From RBG-16-66-20 sp038040245 (GTDB lineage: Bacteria > Pseudomonadota > Gammaproteobacteria > Burkholderiales > SG8-39): a stretch of 19,651 nt of DNA. Position numbers and translations under genes: made by a program. Shown here one piece after another: positions 13,040-19,651 of the stretch (the first letter of the stretch is position 1; the number at the start of each line of letters is the position of its first letter). The DNA is taken from positions 1-19,651 of the forward strand of contig JBBPIU010000060.1 of assembly GCA_038040245.1 (NCBI GenBank), written 5' to 3'. The notes beneath the pieces were generated by a model. The model ran no database searches. It worked only from the letters and a program-made list of their open reading frames with translations, and was not told the origin of the DNA.

Positions 13040-14664
13040 GGCGCATTTCTCCCTTCGTTCCTCAGCTTGAAGCGCTGCAGCTTTCCGGTCTCGGTGCGCG
13101 GCAACGCCGCCACGAACTCGATCCGGCGCGGGTACTTGTAAGGGGCGATCGAGCGCTTGACGTGCTCTTGAAGGTCTTTTTTCAGGTCTTCATTTCCTTC
13201 AAAACCCGGCCTGAGCACCACGATCGCCTTCACGATCATGCCGCGCTCGTCGTCGGGCACGCCGACCACGCCGCACTCGGCGACCGCCGGATGCGACAGC
13301 AACGCCCCTTCCACTTCGGGCCCGGCGATGTTGTAGCCGGCCGAGATGATCATGTCGTCGGTGCGCGCCTGGTAGATGAAGTAGCCATCCAGGTCCATCA
13401 CGTAGGCGTCGCCCGTGACGTTCCAGCCGTTCTGCACATAAATTTTCTGGCGCTCGTCGGCGAGGTAGCGGCAGCCGGTCGGCCCCTTGAGCGCGAGGCG
13501 CCCGATCTGGCCGGGCGCGCAGCGCTCGCCGTTCTCATCCAGCACCGCCGCGGTGTAGCCGGGAATCGCGTGCCCGGTGGCGCCGCGCTTCACGTGTTCC
13601 GGCGCGTGCGAGATGAAGATATGGATCATCTCGGTGGCGCCGATGCCGTCGATGATCTCGATGCCGCTCGCCTGCTTGAAGAGCTGGCGCGTCGCGTCGG
13701 GCAGCGCTTCGCCGGCCGAGACGCATTTCCTGAGCGAGGTCACGTCGTAGTTCTTCCACAGGCCGGCCAGCGCGCGGTACATGGTCGGCGCGGTGAAGAG
13801 GATGGTCGCCTTGAATTTCTGGATCGACTCCAGCAGCGTCTCCGGCGTGAATTTCTCCACCAGCGCGGTGCTCGCGCCGAAGCGCAGCGGAAAGCACAGC
13901 AGGCCGCCCAGGCCGAAAGTGAAGGCGAGCGGCGGCGAGCCGATGAAGATGTCGTCCTGCGCCGGCTTCAGGCAGGAGCGCGGGAAGCAGTCGCACATCG
14001 CGATCACGTCGCGATGGAAATGCATCGTCCCCTTGGGCTTGCCAGTGGTGCCGGAAGTGAATGCGATCAGCGCCACGTCTTCGGCGGAGGTGTCGATGTT
14101 TTTAAATGCCGTGGATTGTTTTTTACTTAACGAATCAAGCGAATTCTCTTCATCTGAATACCAGAAACAAACCCTTTTCAATGAAGCACAATTCGGCAGG
14201 GCAAGATTCAATTCCGCTGCCAGCCGCTGGTCGCAAAGCGCGTGCGTGATCTCGGCCTTGTTGACGATCTCGGTGAGTTCCTTGGCGCGCAGCAACGGCA
14301 TGGTGCCGACGCAGATGCCGCCCGTCTTGAACACCGCGAACCAGCAGGCCGCCATCATCGGGTTGTTGGGGCCGTGCAGCAGCACGCGGTTGCCGGGCTT
14401 GAGGCCCATGTGGCTCACCAGGACGTTGGCGATCCGGTTCGCCTGCGCGAGCAGCTGCGCATAGCTGCACTTGCCGTCGGGCGCATGGATCGCGATGCGC
14501 TCGCCGTGGCCCGAGCGGACCATGTCGTCGAGCAGCAGCGTGGCGCAGTTCATGCGCTCCGGGTACTGCAGCTCGGGCAGGTCGAAGTGGAACTCCGGCC
14601 ACTGGTCCACGGGCGGCAGGTTGTCGCGCGCGAAAGTGTCCATATGGGCGCTCTTCGCGGTCAT
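13036..14664 (-). CDS. Aryl-CoA ligase, probably 2-aminobenzoate-CoA ligase
   Basis: A 542-residue adenylate-forming (ANL) enzyme that activates an aromatic acid with ATP and CoA. Core motifs are AFTSGTTGKPKGTM (201-214), GIGATEM (340-346), TGD (417-419), the hinge around YQARTDDMII (431-440) and the C-terminal catalytic lysine Lys528 in TETGKLQRFK. The block MNCATLLLDDMV and the overall layout are those of benzoate- and aminobenzoate-CoA ligases. The frame stays open to 14895, but that extension is antisense-like low-complexity sequence inside the acyl-CoA dehydrogenase gene. ATG 14664 overlaps that gene's stop (ATGA, 14661-14664) and gives the family length, so I chose it. Residues about 169-190 are encoded by a marked AT-rich patch. 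The aminobenzoate choice rests mainly on the adjacent monooxygenase/reductase. Confidence 0.9.
   Translation of the reverse strand: MTAKSAHMDTFARDNLPPVDQWPEFHFDLPELQYPERMNCATLLLDDMVRSGHGERIAIHAPDGKCSYAQLLAQANRIANVLVSHMGLKPGNRVLLHGPNNPMMAACWFAVFKTGGICVGTMPLLRAKELTEIVNKAEITHALCDQRLAAELNLALPNCASLKRVCFWYSDEENSLDSLSKKQSTAFKNIDTSAEDVALIAFTSGTTGKPKGTMHFHRDVIAMCDCFPRSCLKPAQDDIFIGSPPLAFTFGLGGLLCFPLRFGASTALVEKFTPETLLESIQKFKATILFTAPTMYRALAGLWKNYDVTSLRKCVSAGEALPDATRQLFKQASGIEIIDGIGATEMIHIFISHAPEHVKRGATGHAIPGYTAAVLDENGERCAPGQIGRLALKGPTGCRYLADERQKIYVQNGWNVTGDAYVMDLDGYFIYQARTDDMIISAGYNIAGPEVEGALLSHPAVAECGVVGVPDDERGMIVKAIVVLRPGFEGNEDLKKDLQEHVKRSIAPYKYPRRIEFVAALPRTETGKLQRFKLRNEGRNAP
14097..14215 (-). other. 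AT-rich in-frame codon patch in the aryl-CoA ligase gene
   Basis: The longest such patch. It encodes the surface-like segment around SDEENSLDSLSKKQSTAFKN using TTA, AGT, AAA, CAA, TCA, GAT and TTT codons, all scarce in the flanking frame, where the same residues use GC-ending codons. It lies between the N-terminal subdomain and the ATP-binding loop, a variable region in the family. Confidence 0.65.
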
Positions 14665-15794
14665 TTCAGCAGCTCGCGCGCGATGATGACCTTCTGCACC
14701 TCGGTCGCGCCCTCGTAGATGCGCAGCGCGCGCACTTCGCGGTACAGGCGCTCCACCGGATGGCCGCTCTTGACCCCGAGGCCGCCGAAAATCTGCACCG
14801 CGGCATCGACCACCGACTGCGCCATCTCGGTCGCGTGCATCTTGGCCATGGCTGCTTCCCGGGTTACCGGAATTTGTTTTATATCTTTCAACCAACCAGA
14901 TCTGTACGTAAGAAGTGCTGCGCTCTCGATGCCCGTCGCCATGTCGGCGAGCTTCGACTGCGTCATCTGCAGGTCGGCGAGCCGTTGGCCGAACATCCTG
15001 CGATCCTTCGCCCGCGCCAGCGCCTCGTCCAGCGCGCGACGCGCGAAGCCCAGCGCCGCGCCGGCGACCGTGGTGCGGAATAGATCCAGGTTGCGCATCG
15101 CCAGCTTGAAACCTTCGCCGGGTTTGCCCAGGAGATTTTTTTCAGAAACCCGGCAGGAAGAGAACCGCAAGGTCGCCATCGGGTGGGGCGCAATGATGTC
15201 GATGCGTTCGGAGCTGTCAAGACCTTTCGCATCCGCCTCGATCACGAATGCCGATATTCCTTTCGTTCCCAATCCCTCTTCCGTACGGGCGAAGACGACA
15301 TAGAAATCGGCGATGCCGCCGTTCGAAATCCAGGTCTTCACGCCATCGATAACCCAGTCATTCCCATCTTTTCGTGCAGCACAGGACAGGGCCGCGACAT
15401 CCGAACCCGCCTCGGGCTCGGAGAGCGCGAACGCCGCGATCACCTCGCCCTTCGCGACGCGCGGCAGCCAGGCCTGCTTCTGCGCCTCGCTGCCGGCGAG
15501 CACGATCGGCCCGCTGCCCAGCCCCTGCATCACGAACGCGAAGTCGGCCAGGCCGTGGTGGTAGGCGAACACTTCGCGCAGCAGGGCGATGGAGCGCACG
15601 TCCGGCGTGGCCGAAACGCAGTGCTTCAGGAAGCCGGCTTTGCCGAGCTCAGCGACCAGATGCTTGCAGGTTGAATCTGTATCCTTTTCTTTTAATTTAG
15701 AAATCTTTTCAACACACCAAGCATCGGCGTCCACCGCCAGTTGCCGATGACGTTCCTCGAAGAAGGGCCAGCCGTAGTGTTCGAAGCGGTCCAT
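14661..15794 (-). CDS. Acyl-CoA dehydrogenase family protein
   Basis: A 377-residue FAD enzyme of the acyl-CoA dehydrogenase family, which oxidises the alpha-beta bond of an acyl-CoA and passes electrons to ETF. Visible marks are AFALSEPEAGSDV, KTWISNGGIADFYVVFA, RRMFGQRLADLQ, VQIFGGLGV and the C-terminal IYEGATEVQ with catalytic Glu361. Length is normal. Its ATG shares one base with the crotonase stop (TGATG at 15792-15796), and its stop overlaps the ligase start, so it is translationally coupled on both sides. In the operon it would dehydrogenate an alicyclic or ring-opened CoA intermediate. Two AT-rich patches occur: one near the N-terminus (KISKLKEKDTDST, about 15672-15722) and one near 14870-14925. 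Confidence 0.94.
   Translation of the reverse strand: MDRFEHYGWPFFEERHRQLAVDADAWCVEKISKLKEKDTDSTCKHLVAELGKAGFLKHCVSATPDVRSIALLREVFAYHHGLADFAFVMQGLGSGPIVLAGSEAQKQAWLPRVAKGEVIAAFALSEPEAGSDVAALSCAARKDGNDWVIDGVKTWISNGGIADFYVVFARTEEGLGTKGISAFVIEADAKGLDSSERIDIIAPHPMATLRFSSCRVSEKNLLGKPGEGFKLAMRNLDLFRTTVAGAALGFARRALDEALARAKDRRMFGQRLADLQMTQSKLADMATGIESAALLTYRSGWLKDIKQIPVTREAAMAKMHATEMAQSVVDAAVQIFGGLGVKSGHPVERLYREVRALRIYEGATEVQKVIIARELLK
15672..15722 (-). other. AT-rich in-frame codon patch in the acyl-CoA dehydrogenase gene
   Basis: This encodes VEKISKLKEKDTDST with GTT, GAA, ATT, TCT, TTA, AAA, GAT and ACA codons, in contrast to the GC-ending codons on both sides. The frame continues correctly through it. 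Confidence 0.65.
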
Positions 15795-16585
15795 CAGTTA
15801 CCCTCAAATAGAGGCTTCTTCTTCGCGGCGAAGGCTTCGTAGGCACGCTGGAAGTCCTGCGTCTGCATGCAGATGGCCTGCGCCTGGGCCTCCATCTCGA
15901 TCGCCTCGTCGATGCCGACGTTCCACTCCTGGTGCAGCATTTTCTTGGTCATGCCGTGGGCGAAGGTCGGACCCGAAGCGAGGGACTGCGCCATTTCCAT
16001 CGCCGCGGGCAGCGCCGGACTCGAGAGGCGGTTGAAGAATCCCCAGGCCAGGCCCTCGTCTGCGGAGAAGGAACGGCCGCTGTAGAGCAGTTCGGCGGCA
16101 CGGCCCTGCCCGATGACGCGCGGCAGCATGGCGCAGGCGCCCATGTCGCAGCCCGCGAGCCCGACGCGCGTGAACAGGAACGCCACCTTCGCGTCCGGCG
16201 CACCGTAGCGCAAATCGGAAAACAGCGCGATCAGCGCCCCCGCCCCCGCGCACACACCGTCCACCGCCGCGATCACCGGCTGCGGGCAGTGGCGCATCGC
16301 CTTGATGAGCTCGCCGGTCATGCGCGTGAACTCCAGCAGCTGCGGCATTTTCATCTTCGTCAGCGGCCCGATGATTTCGTGCACGTCGCCGCCCGAGCAG
16401 AAATTGCCACCCGCGCCGGTCACGACGACTGTTTTTATTTTTTCTTCCTGCCTTAACTTCAGAAACAAATCCCGCAGCTCTGCGTAGGATTCGAACGTGA
16501 GCGGGTTCTTGCGCTCGGGGCGGTTGAGCGTGATCACCCCCACTTTGCCTTCGACCGCCCACAGAAAGTGCCTCGTCTCGATCAT
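15794..16585 (-). CDS. Crotonase (enoyl-CoA hydratase/isomerase) family protein
   Basis: A 263-residue crotonase-fold enzyme acting on a CoA thioester. The oxyanion-hole blocks GAGGNFCSGGD (57-67) and AAVDGVCAGAGALIA (106-120) are clear. By eye alignment, the two catalytic glutamates of classical enoyl-CoA hydratase are absent: the first position is Leu118 in AGAGALIA, and the second lies in LFTRVG. Instead Asp147 in GLAGCDMGA stands near the place where MenB/BadI-type enzymes carry a catalytic Asp, so hydrolytic ring opening or isomerisation is possible as well as hydration. The frame remains open far upstream, but ATG 16585 has GGAGG a suitable distance ahead and overlaps the marR stop (ATGA, 16582-16585), which fixes the start. 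In the operon it would act after the dehydrogenase or open the ring. Confidence 0.9.
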   Translation of the reverse strand: MIETRHFLWAVEGKVGVITLNRPERKNPLTFESYAELRDLFLKLRQEEKIKTVVVTGAGGNFCSGGDVHEIIGPLTKMKMPQLLEFTRMTGELIKAMRHCPQPVIAAVDGVCAGAGALIALFSDLRYGAPDAKVAFLFTRVGLAGCDMGACAMLPRVIGQGRAAELLYSGRSFSADEGLAWGFFNRLSSPALPAAMEMAQSLASGPTFAHGMTKKMLHQEWNVGIDEAIEMEAQAQAICMQTQDFQRAYEAFAAKKKPLFEGN

Positions 16586-17106
16586 GAGCCCGCCTCCATG
16601 GTGACCTGCTTCATTTTTCCGAGCAGCTTGTAGATTTCGGTATGCTCCCTGCGCGGCAGTCCGGCGAGCAGCTCCACGATCCATTCCTCGTGGGTGCGCG
16701 CCATCTCGGCGAAGGCCTTGCGGCCGGCGCGCGTCAGGCGCACGCGGTAGGCGCGCCGGTCGGCGGGCTCGGGCGTGCGCTCGACCAGCCCCGCCTTCTC
16801 CAGCGGGTCGACGATGCCGGTGATGTTGCCGCCGGTCACCATCAGGTGGCGCGACAGCTCGTTCATCTTGAGTCCCTCGGGGTAGCGCCAGAGCTGCGAC
16901 ATCAGGTCGAAGCGCGGCAGCGTGGTATCGAAGCGCTGGCGCAGGCGCGCACGGACCTCGCGCTCGATCAGCTGGGTGCAGGTCAGCAGCCGCAGCCAGA
17001 GCCGCAGCGCGTGGTGGTCGTCGGTGCGGGAGGCGGTTTCGCGGTCCAGGTGCGGGTCGCGCCGCGTGTCGCGAAGATGCGCCTGCCGGGGGACGGGCTG
17101 CTGCAT
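16582..17106 (-). CDS. MarR-family transcriptional regulator
   Basis: A 174-residue dimeric winged-helix repressor, first gene of the aromatic operon. After a polar N-terminal tail of about 30 residues comes the dimerisation helix (LRLWLRLLTCTQLIEREV). The DNA-binding core covers about 60-125: MSQLWRYPEGLKMNELSRHL, recognition helix VTGGNITGIVDPLEKAGLV, and the wing with the family ERTPEPADRRAYRVRLT. MarR proteins beside CoA-dependent aromatic pathways usually release DNA on binding the aryl-CoA; here the aminobenzoyl-CoA would be the natural inducer, by inference. GGAG lies 7 bases before the ATG. Autoregulation is likely, because a TTAGGCCTAA palindrome overlaps the presumed promoter just upstream. 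The stop overlaps the crotonase start. Confidence 0.94.
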   Translation of the reverse strand: MQQPVPRQAHLRDTRRDPHLDRETASRTDDHHALRLWLRLLTCTQLIEREVRARLRQRFDTTLPRFDLMSQLWRYPEGLKMNELSRHLMVTGGNITGIVDPLEKAGLVERTPEPADRRAYRVRLTRAGRKAFAEMARTHEEWIVELLAGLPRREHTEIYKLLGKMKQVTMEAGS

Positions 17107-17130
17107 GCCGATACTCCAAGCCTGAATAGA

Positions 17131-17140
17131 TTAGGCCTAA
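17131..17140. promoter_or_regulatory. Candidate MarR operator, TTAGGCCTAA palindrome
   Basis: A perfect 10-bp palindrome lies 25 bases upstream of the marR start, inside an imperfect 16-bp one (ACTTTAGGCCTAATCT on the minus strand). Size, symmetry and position between promoter and gene fit a MarR site. Another short palindrome, TTCCGGAA, lies at 17154-17161. Confidence 0.5.
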
Positions 17141-17167
17141 AGTAACTCAGCCCTTCCGGAAATGCAA
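17139..17167 (-). promoter_or_regulatory. Possible promoter of the marR-led operon
   Basis: On the minus strand, TTGCAT (17162-17167) and TACTTT (17139-17144) are 17 bases apart. Each matches the sigma-70 consensus at only about three positions. The -10-like hexamer overlaps the palindrome, as expected for a repressed promoter. Confidence 0.3.
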
Positions 17168-17184
17168 GACGTGGTGTAGCGGGC

Positions 17185-17904
17185 CTACTTCACCGGGTGA
17201 TGCCTGGCGAGCATCTCGGTGGTCCGGCGCCACGCGTCATCCGTGTCGGCAGCGCGATAGGTGCGCCCGTCCAGGTTGAAGCCGTGGTACGCGTTGGGAT
17301 AGACCACCAGCTCCAGCGGTAACTGCTTCGCCCTGGCCGCGGATTCGAGTTCGCGGATGGTCTCGATCAGGCAACAGTTGTTGAAGCGGTCGCGTTCCGC
17401 CGCCAGCACCAGGACCGGGATCTGGATCCGGCCCGCCAACCCGGCGATATTGCTGCGCACCCAGCTGACCGAGGGGTAGTAAGCCACCGCGGAATTGATC
17501 AGCTCCGGCATCACCACCGCGTGCGCCAGCACCCCGCCACCGCCCTGCGAGAAGCCGACCACCGCGACCTTGCCGGGCACCGCGTTCGGCGACGCCTGCG
17601 CCTTGGTGATGACCGTGCGCAGATTCTGCGCGCCATCATCCTGCATGCGCGTCAGGATGTCCTTGCCATCGATCAGGACCGCGTAGTAGCCGATCCCCGC
17701 CAGCTGCGCGCCGTAGTGCTTGTAGTTGAGGGGGCCGGAGGCACCGGAGATCACGATCACCACGGGGCCCTTCTGGCTCTTGGGCAGGAACACTTCCTGC
17801 GGCGGGCCGTCGCCCTGCGCCAGACCCGACAGCGGCGCCAGCGCGATCATGCAGGCGGGAGCCAGCGCGCGCGCTCCTCTGGTAAATGTGCCAAAAATGT
17901 TCAT
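17185..17904 (-). CDS. Exported dienelactone-hydrolase-like alpha/beta hydrolase
   Basis: A 239-residue alpha/beta hydrolase with an N-terminal signal peptide (hydrophobic segment ending LSGLAQ near residue 30), so probably periplasmic. The triad candidates are Ser119 in GFSQGGGG, Asp172 in AAERDRFNN and His207 in AYHGFN, the dienelactone hydrolase arrangement. Classical dienelactone hydrolase has a cysteine nucleophile; this protein has serine and is therefore more likely an esterase or lipase-like relative. Two adjacent cysteines (NNCC, 177-178) follow the acid residue. Its ATG overlaps the upstream cupin stop (ATGA, 17901-17904). It is the last gene of its set; the 78 bases after it hold the marR promoter region. 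Substrate unknown. Confidence 0.88.
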   Translation of the reverse strand: MNIFGTFTRGARALAPACMIALAPLSGLAQGDGPPQEVFLPKSQKGPVVIVISGASGPLNYKHYGAQLAGIGYYAVLIDGKDILTRMQDDGAQNLRTVITKAQASPNAVPGKVAVVGFSQGGGGVLAHAVVMPELINSAVAYYPSVSWVRSNIAGLAGRIQIPVLVLAAERDRFNNCCLIETIRELESAARAKQLPLELVVYPNAYHGFNLDGRTYRAADTDDAWRRTTEMLARHHPVK

Positions 17905-18182
17905 TTCAGTTCCACCTCGACGAACACGAACTCGTGGGGATTGGGATTCACCACGTTGTGCTCCACCCCCTCCTCGCGCGCGTAGGACTGGCCGAAAGCG
18001 AGCTCGGTCACGATCTCGCCGTTGGCTGTCTCCTGCATCAGTTTCCCGGCAGTCAGCACCACGACGATGTAGTCATGTGCATGGCGGTGCCACCCAGTCT
18101 CCGCACCCGGCGCAAAACGCCACTCGGTCACGATCGCGCGTTCGGTTTCCTGCAGCAGTCTGGAGCTAGCCTTGGTTCGCAT
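17901..18182 (-). CDS. Small cupin-domain protein
   Basis: A 93-residue single-domain cupin. The first motif reads GAETGWHRHAHDYIVVVLTAG with His32, His34 and His36; the second half, EEGVEHNVVNPNPHEFVFVEVEL, supplies His80. The glutamate that usually completes the metal site is not at its normal place (Asp37/Tyr38 there), so metal binding by histidines only or a non-canonical site is possible. It is coupled by ATGA to the hydrolase downstream and separated by 20 bases from the second cupin upstream. Such small cupins may be isomerases, dioxygenases or ligand sensors, and no choice can be made here. Confidence 0.88.
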   Translation of the reverse strand: MRTKASSRLLQETERAIVTEWRFAPGAETGWHRHAHDYIVVVLTAGKLMQETANGEIVTELAFGQSYAREEGVEHNVVNPNPHEFVFVEVELK

Positions 18183-18202
18183 GGCACGGACTCTCTTCGG
18201 TG

Positions 18203-18541
18203 CTACTTGAGGAGCGGGACGAAGTCGTACTCACCGATGCCTTGCAGCACCAGGAAGGTCGCCGATGCGTCCCCGCCATTGGTGACCAGGTGCGGGCGGC
18301 GCGCCTTGACAGACAACGTCTCGCCGGGCCCGAGGCGCACCTCCTCCTTGGGATCCTGCATGAAGATCCTTAGATTTCCCTGCAGCACGTAAAACGTGTC
18401 CCGTACGTTGCTGTGATAGTGCCAGGGCACCTTCTGGGTCTTGGAAATCTGCAGCTCCGTAATGCGGAAACCGGGCCGCGCCGCGTGCTCCGCCCGGCGC
18501 TCGACTTCGTACAGGGGGCTCGCGTCTTTCACTGCTTGCAT
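18203..18541 (-). CDS. Small cupin-domain protein
   Basis: A cupin of 112 residues from the chosen ATG at 18541. The first motif is VPWHYHSNVRDTFYVLQGNLRIF, with a HxH pair and an Asp in place of the usual Glu; the second is LGPGETLSVKARRPHLVTNGG with a further His. A longer form starting at ATG 18553 adds four residues, but its AAGG abuts the start codon, whereas 18541 has GGAG eight bases ahead. It follows the MOSC gene closely. Although both neighbours are cupins, the two proteins differ clearly in sequence, so this is no recent tandem duplication. Function unknown; a heteromeric pair is conceivable. Confidence 0.86.
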   Translation of the reverse strand: MQAVKDASPLYEVERRAEHAARPGFRITELQISKTQKVPWHYHSNVRDTFYVLQGNLRIFMQDPKEEVRLGPGETLSVKARRPHLVTNGGDASATFLVLQGIGEYDFVPLLK

Positions 18542-18562
18542 GGAGTTCTCCATCCTTGATGC

Positions 18563-19366
18563 TTAAAGTCTTGCCGTGCGGCGGTCCGGCACGACGGAGT
18601 CCCCTACCACGATTTCTCCACCGCCGATGACTTCCGCATATACGCCCATATTGCCATGCCCAAATTCCTTCTGCAGGATCGCGGGAATGTTCAAATCGCG
18701 CTCGGCGGTTGACGGGTTAACGGCGGTGGCGGCGCATCGGACAATGCGCGACACGACACGCAGCCGCGCGCGACCCACCGTGATTGCTGAATCCACCCAG
18801 TCAAATTCGCTCCAGGCGGGAATTCCCTCAATATAGAGATTGGCGCGAAAGCGAATCGGATCGACCGGGACGCGCACTTCCTGCTCCAGCGCCGCGATGC
18901 TTGCCAGATTGACGATCGAGACGTATTGGTCCGTCGTCGAGTTGGGCTTCCGCCCTGCATCCGAGAAGGTATGGCCCGGCGCCTCCACCACCCTCGGCGC
19001 GCCGCGCACGCTGTCTTTCAGAAAACCGGCGAAGAACTCATTGATCCGGTCGCGGCCTTCGGCATCGGTCAGCTGCGCGCGAAGCAGCATCTGACCCTCA
19101 CGTTCGATCGTAAGATGGCCGCTGTGCTCTTCGAAACGCGTCCGCAACTGCGCCAGCTTCTCGTCCCGCATCAGCATGAGGAAGTTGGTCTTCGGCAGCC
19201 ACTCGGGGCGCTCGGGATCGAAGTGCGTCGCCGCATGAGCGAGGGCAAAGCGGCGGTCGTGCGGCAGACACTTGCCAGGAGAAAGCGCGACCCGCTCCAG
19301 GAGCTCCGCACTCAGCCCCTTCACCGGGTAGCGGCAGATCTTGACGACGCTGATCGGCAAGCTCAT
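18563..19366 (-). CDS. MOSC-domain protein with N-terminal MOSC beta-barrel domain
   Basis: A 267-residue protein with an N-terminal MOSC_N-type barrel (VVKICRYPVKGLSAELLERVALSPGKCLPHDRRFAL) and a C-terminal MOSC domain from about residue 150. The conserved cysteine appears in RIVRCAATAVNPSTAERD, and GNMGVYAEVIGGGEIVVGDSV closes the domain. MOSC proteins such as mARC and YcbX use molybdenum cofactor to reduce N-hydroxylated compounds, or transfer sulfur. This one lacks the C-terminal ferredoxin domain of YcbX, so it would need a separate electron donor. The ATG overlaps the acetyltransferase stop (ATGA, 19363-19366). Confidence in the family is high; the substrate is unknown. Confidence 0.92.
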   Translation of the reverse strand: MSLPISVVKICRYPVKGLSAELLERVALSPGKCLPHDRRFALAHAATHFDPERPEWLPKTNFLMLMRDEKLAQLRTRFEEHSGHLTIEREGQMLLRAQLTDAEGRDRINEFFAGFLKDSVRGAPRVVEAPGHTFSDAGRKPNSTTDQYVSIVNLASIAALEQEVRVPVDPIRFRANLYIEGIPAWSEFDWVDSAITVGRARLRVVSRIVRCAATAVNPSTAERDLNIPAILQKEFGHGNMGVYAEVIGGGEIVVGDSVVPDRRTARL

Positions 19367-19651
19367 GCGAGCCGCTTTCGCATGTACACGCGCGAATAGC
19401 CCTTCTCCACCCGGCGATCGTACTCGAGGTAACCGATCCTCGCGTACAGCGCCTGGTTTTCAGTCATCTTTTCGTGCGTGTACAAGTAGATCGTCGCAAA
19501 CCCCTGCCGCCGGGCCTCGGCCTCAGCCCGTTCGAGCAACGCCCGGCCAATGCCGCTGCCACGGACCGTTGGATCGACAGCGCCGTTCTCAAGACAAAGC
19601 CCCTCTTCCGTCACGGCCAAGACGAGCACCCCGACAATCGCGCCATCAATT
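19363..19651 (-). CDS. GNAT-family N-acetyltransferase, C-terminal part (5' end outside window)
   Basis: The C-terminal portion of a GNAT acetyltransferase, which transfers an acetyl group from acetyl-CoA to an amine. The frame is open to the right edge; a GTG at 19629 falls inside the conserved fold and is not the start. The acetyl-CoA-binding motif A is clear: LENGAVDPTVRGSGIGRALLERAEAEARRQG, with the RGxGxG loop. It is followed by IYLYTHEKMTENQALYARIGY, where the Asn and Tyr of motif B are present. The protein ends RVYMRKRLA. It overlaps the MOSC gene by four bases and leads the visible set of that operon. The acceptor substrate cannot be deduced. Confidence 0.9.
   Translation of the reverse strand, partial: IDGAIVGVLVLAVTEEGLCLENGAVDPTVRGSGIGRALLERAEAEARRQGFATIYLYTHEKMTENQALYARIGYLEYDRRVEKGYSRVYMRKRLA

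Noticed and set aside
14665..14895. N-terminal extension of the aryl-CoA ligase by 77 residues
   Set aside because: It lies wholly inside the acyl-CoA dehydrogenase gene and is Arg/Gly-rich shadow sequence; ATG 14664 gives the family length and an ATGA coupling.
16586..17119. N-terminal extension of the crotonase-family protein by about 178 residues
   Set aside because: It overlaps the MarR gene in another frame and resembles no domain; ATG 16585 has a ribosome binding site and the crotonase N-terminus.
17139..17167. Strong sigma-70 promoter for the marR operon
   Set aside because: Both hexamers match poorly; kept only as a low-confidence feature.

Overview
The window is GC-rich throughout, densely packed, and full of 1-4 base start/stop overlaps. 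Its gene content (a Bug/TctC solute receptor, an ABC_sub_bind receptor, a class III CoA-transferase, MarR control and an aerobic CoA-thioester pathway for an aromatic acid) points to a betaproteobacterium of the Burkholderiales/Rhodocyclales kind. That placement is inference from family content. No rRNA, tRNA, CRISPR array or complete insertion sequence is visible. No gene-free stretch exceeds 300 bases.

Region 1 (1-8064, + strand). The window opens with the C-terminal half of an SDR oxidoreductase and an MscS-type channel carrying a cyclic-nucleotide-binding domain. The channel is followed directly by the decayed 3' end of a second SDR gene. Next comes a compact metabolic module: Bug/TctC periplasmic receptor, isocitrate lyase/PEP mutase-family C-C lyase, LeuC-like and LeuD-like hydratase subunits, an ABC_sub_bind periplasmic protein, and a CaiB/BaiF CoA-transferase. 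The layout suggests uptake of a small di- or tricarboxylate, hydration or isomerisation by the LeuCD-like pair, and cleavage by the lyase. The LeuD-like subunit lacks expected leucine-pathway residues, so the substrate is probably not isopropylmalate.

Region 2 (8057-10281). A small exported protein of unknown function lies here; its 5' end runs through a perfect 30-bp inverted-repeat element. It is followed by a Ser/Thr kinase with a C-terminal cyclic-nucleotide-binding domain and a divergently transcribed small lipoprotein.

Region 3 (10271-17106, - strand). An operon reads marR, crotonase-family enzyme, acyl-CoA dehydrogenase, aryl-CoA ligase, RidA, and a two-domain monooxygenase/old-yellow-enzyme protein. 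This matches the aerobic 2-aminobenzoyl-CoA (anthranilate) route known from Azoarcus: CoA activation, oxygenation plus ring reduction by one fused flavoenzyme, then ring opening and beta-oxidation-like steps. RidA is a plausible enamine deaminase for the amino group. A TTAGGCCTAA palindrome upstream of marR is a candidate operator. Several genes here contain short in-frame AT-rich patches with codons foreign to the rest of the window.

Region 4 (17185-19651, - strand). A second tightly linked set reads GNAT acetyltransferase (cut by the window end), MOSC protein, two small cupins and an exported dienelactone-hydrolase-like protein. Its common purpose is not evident.
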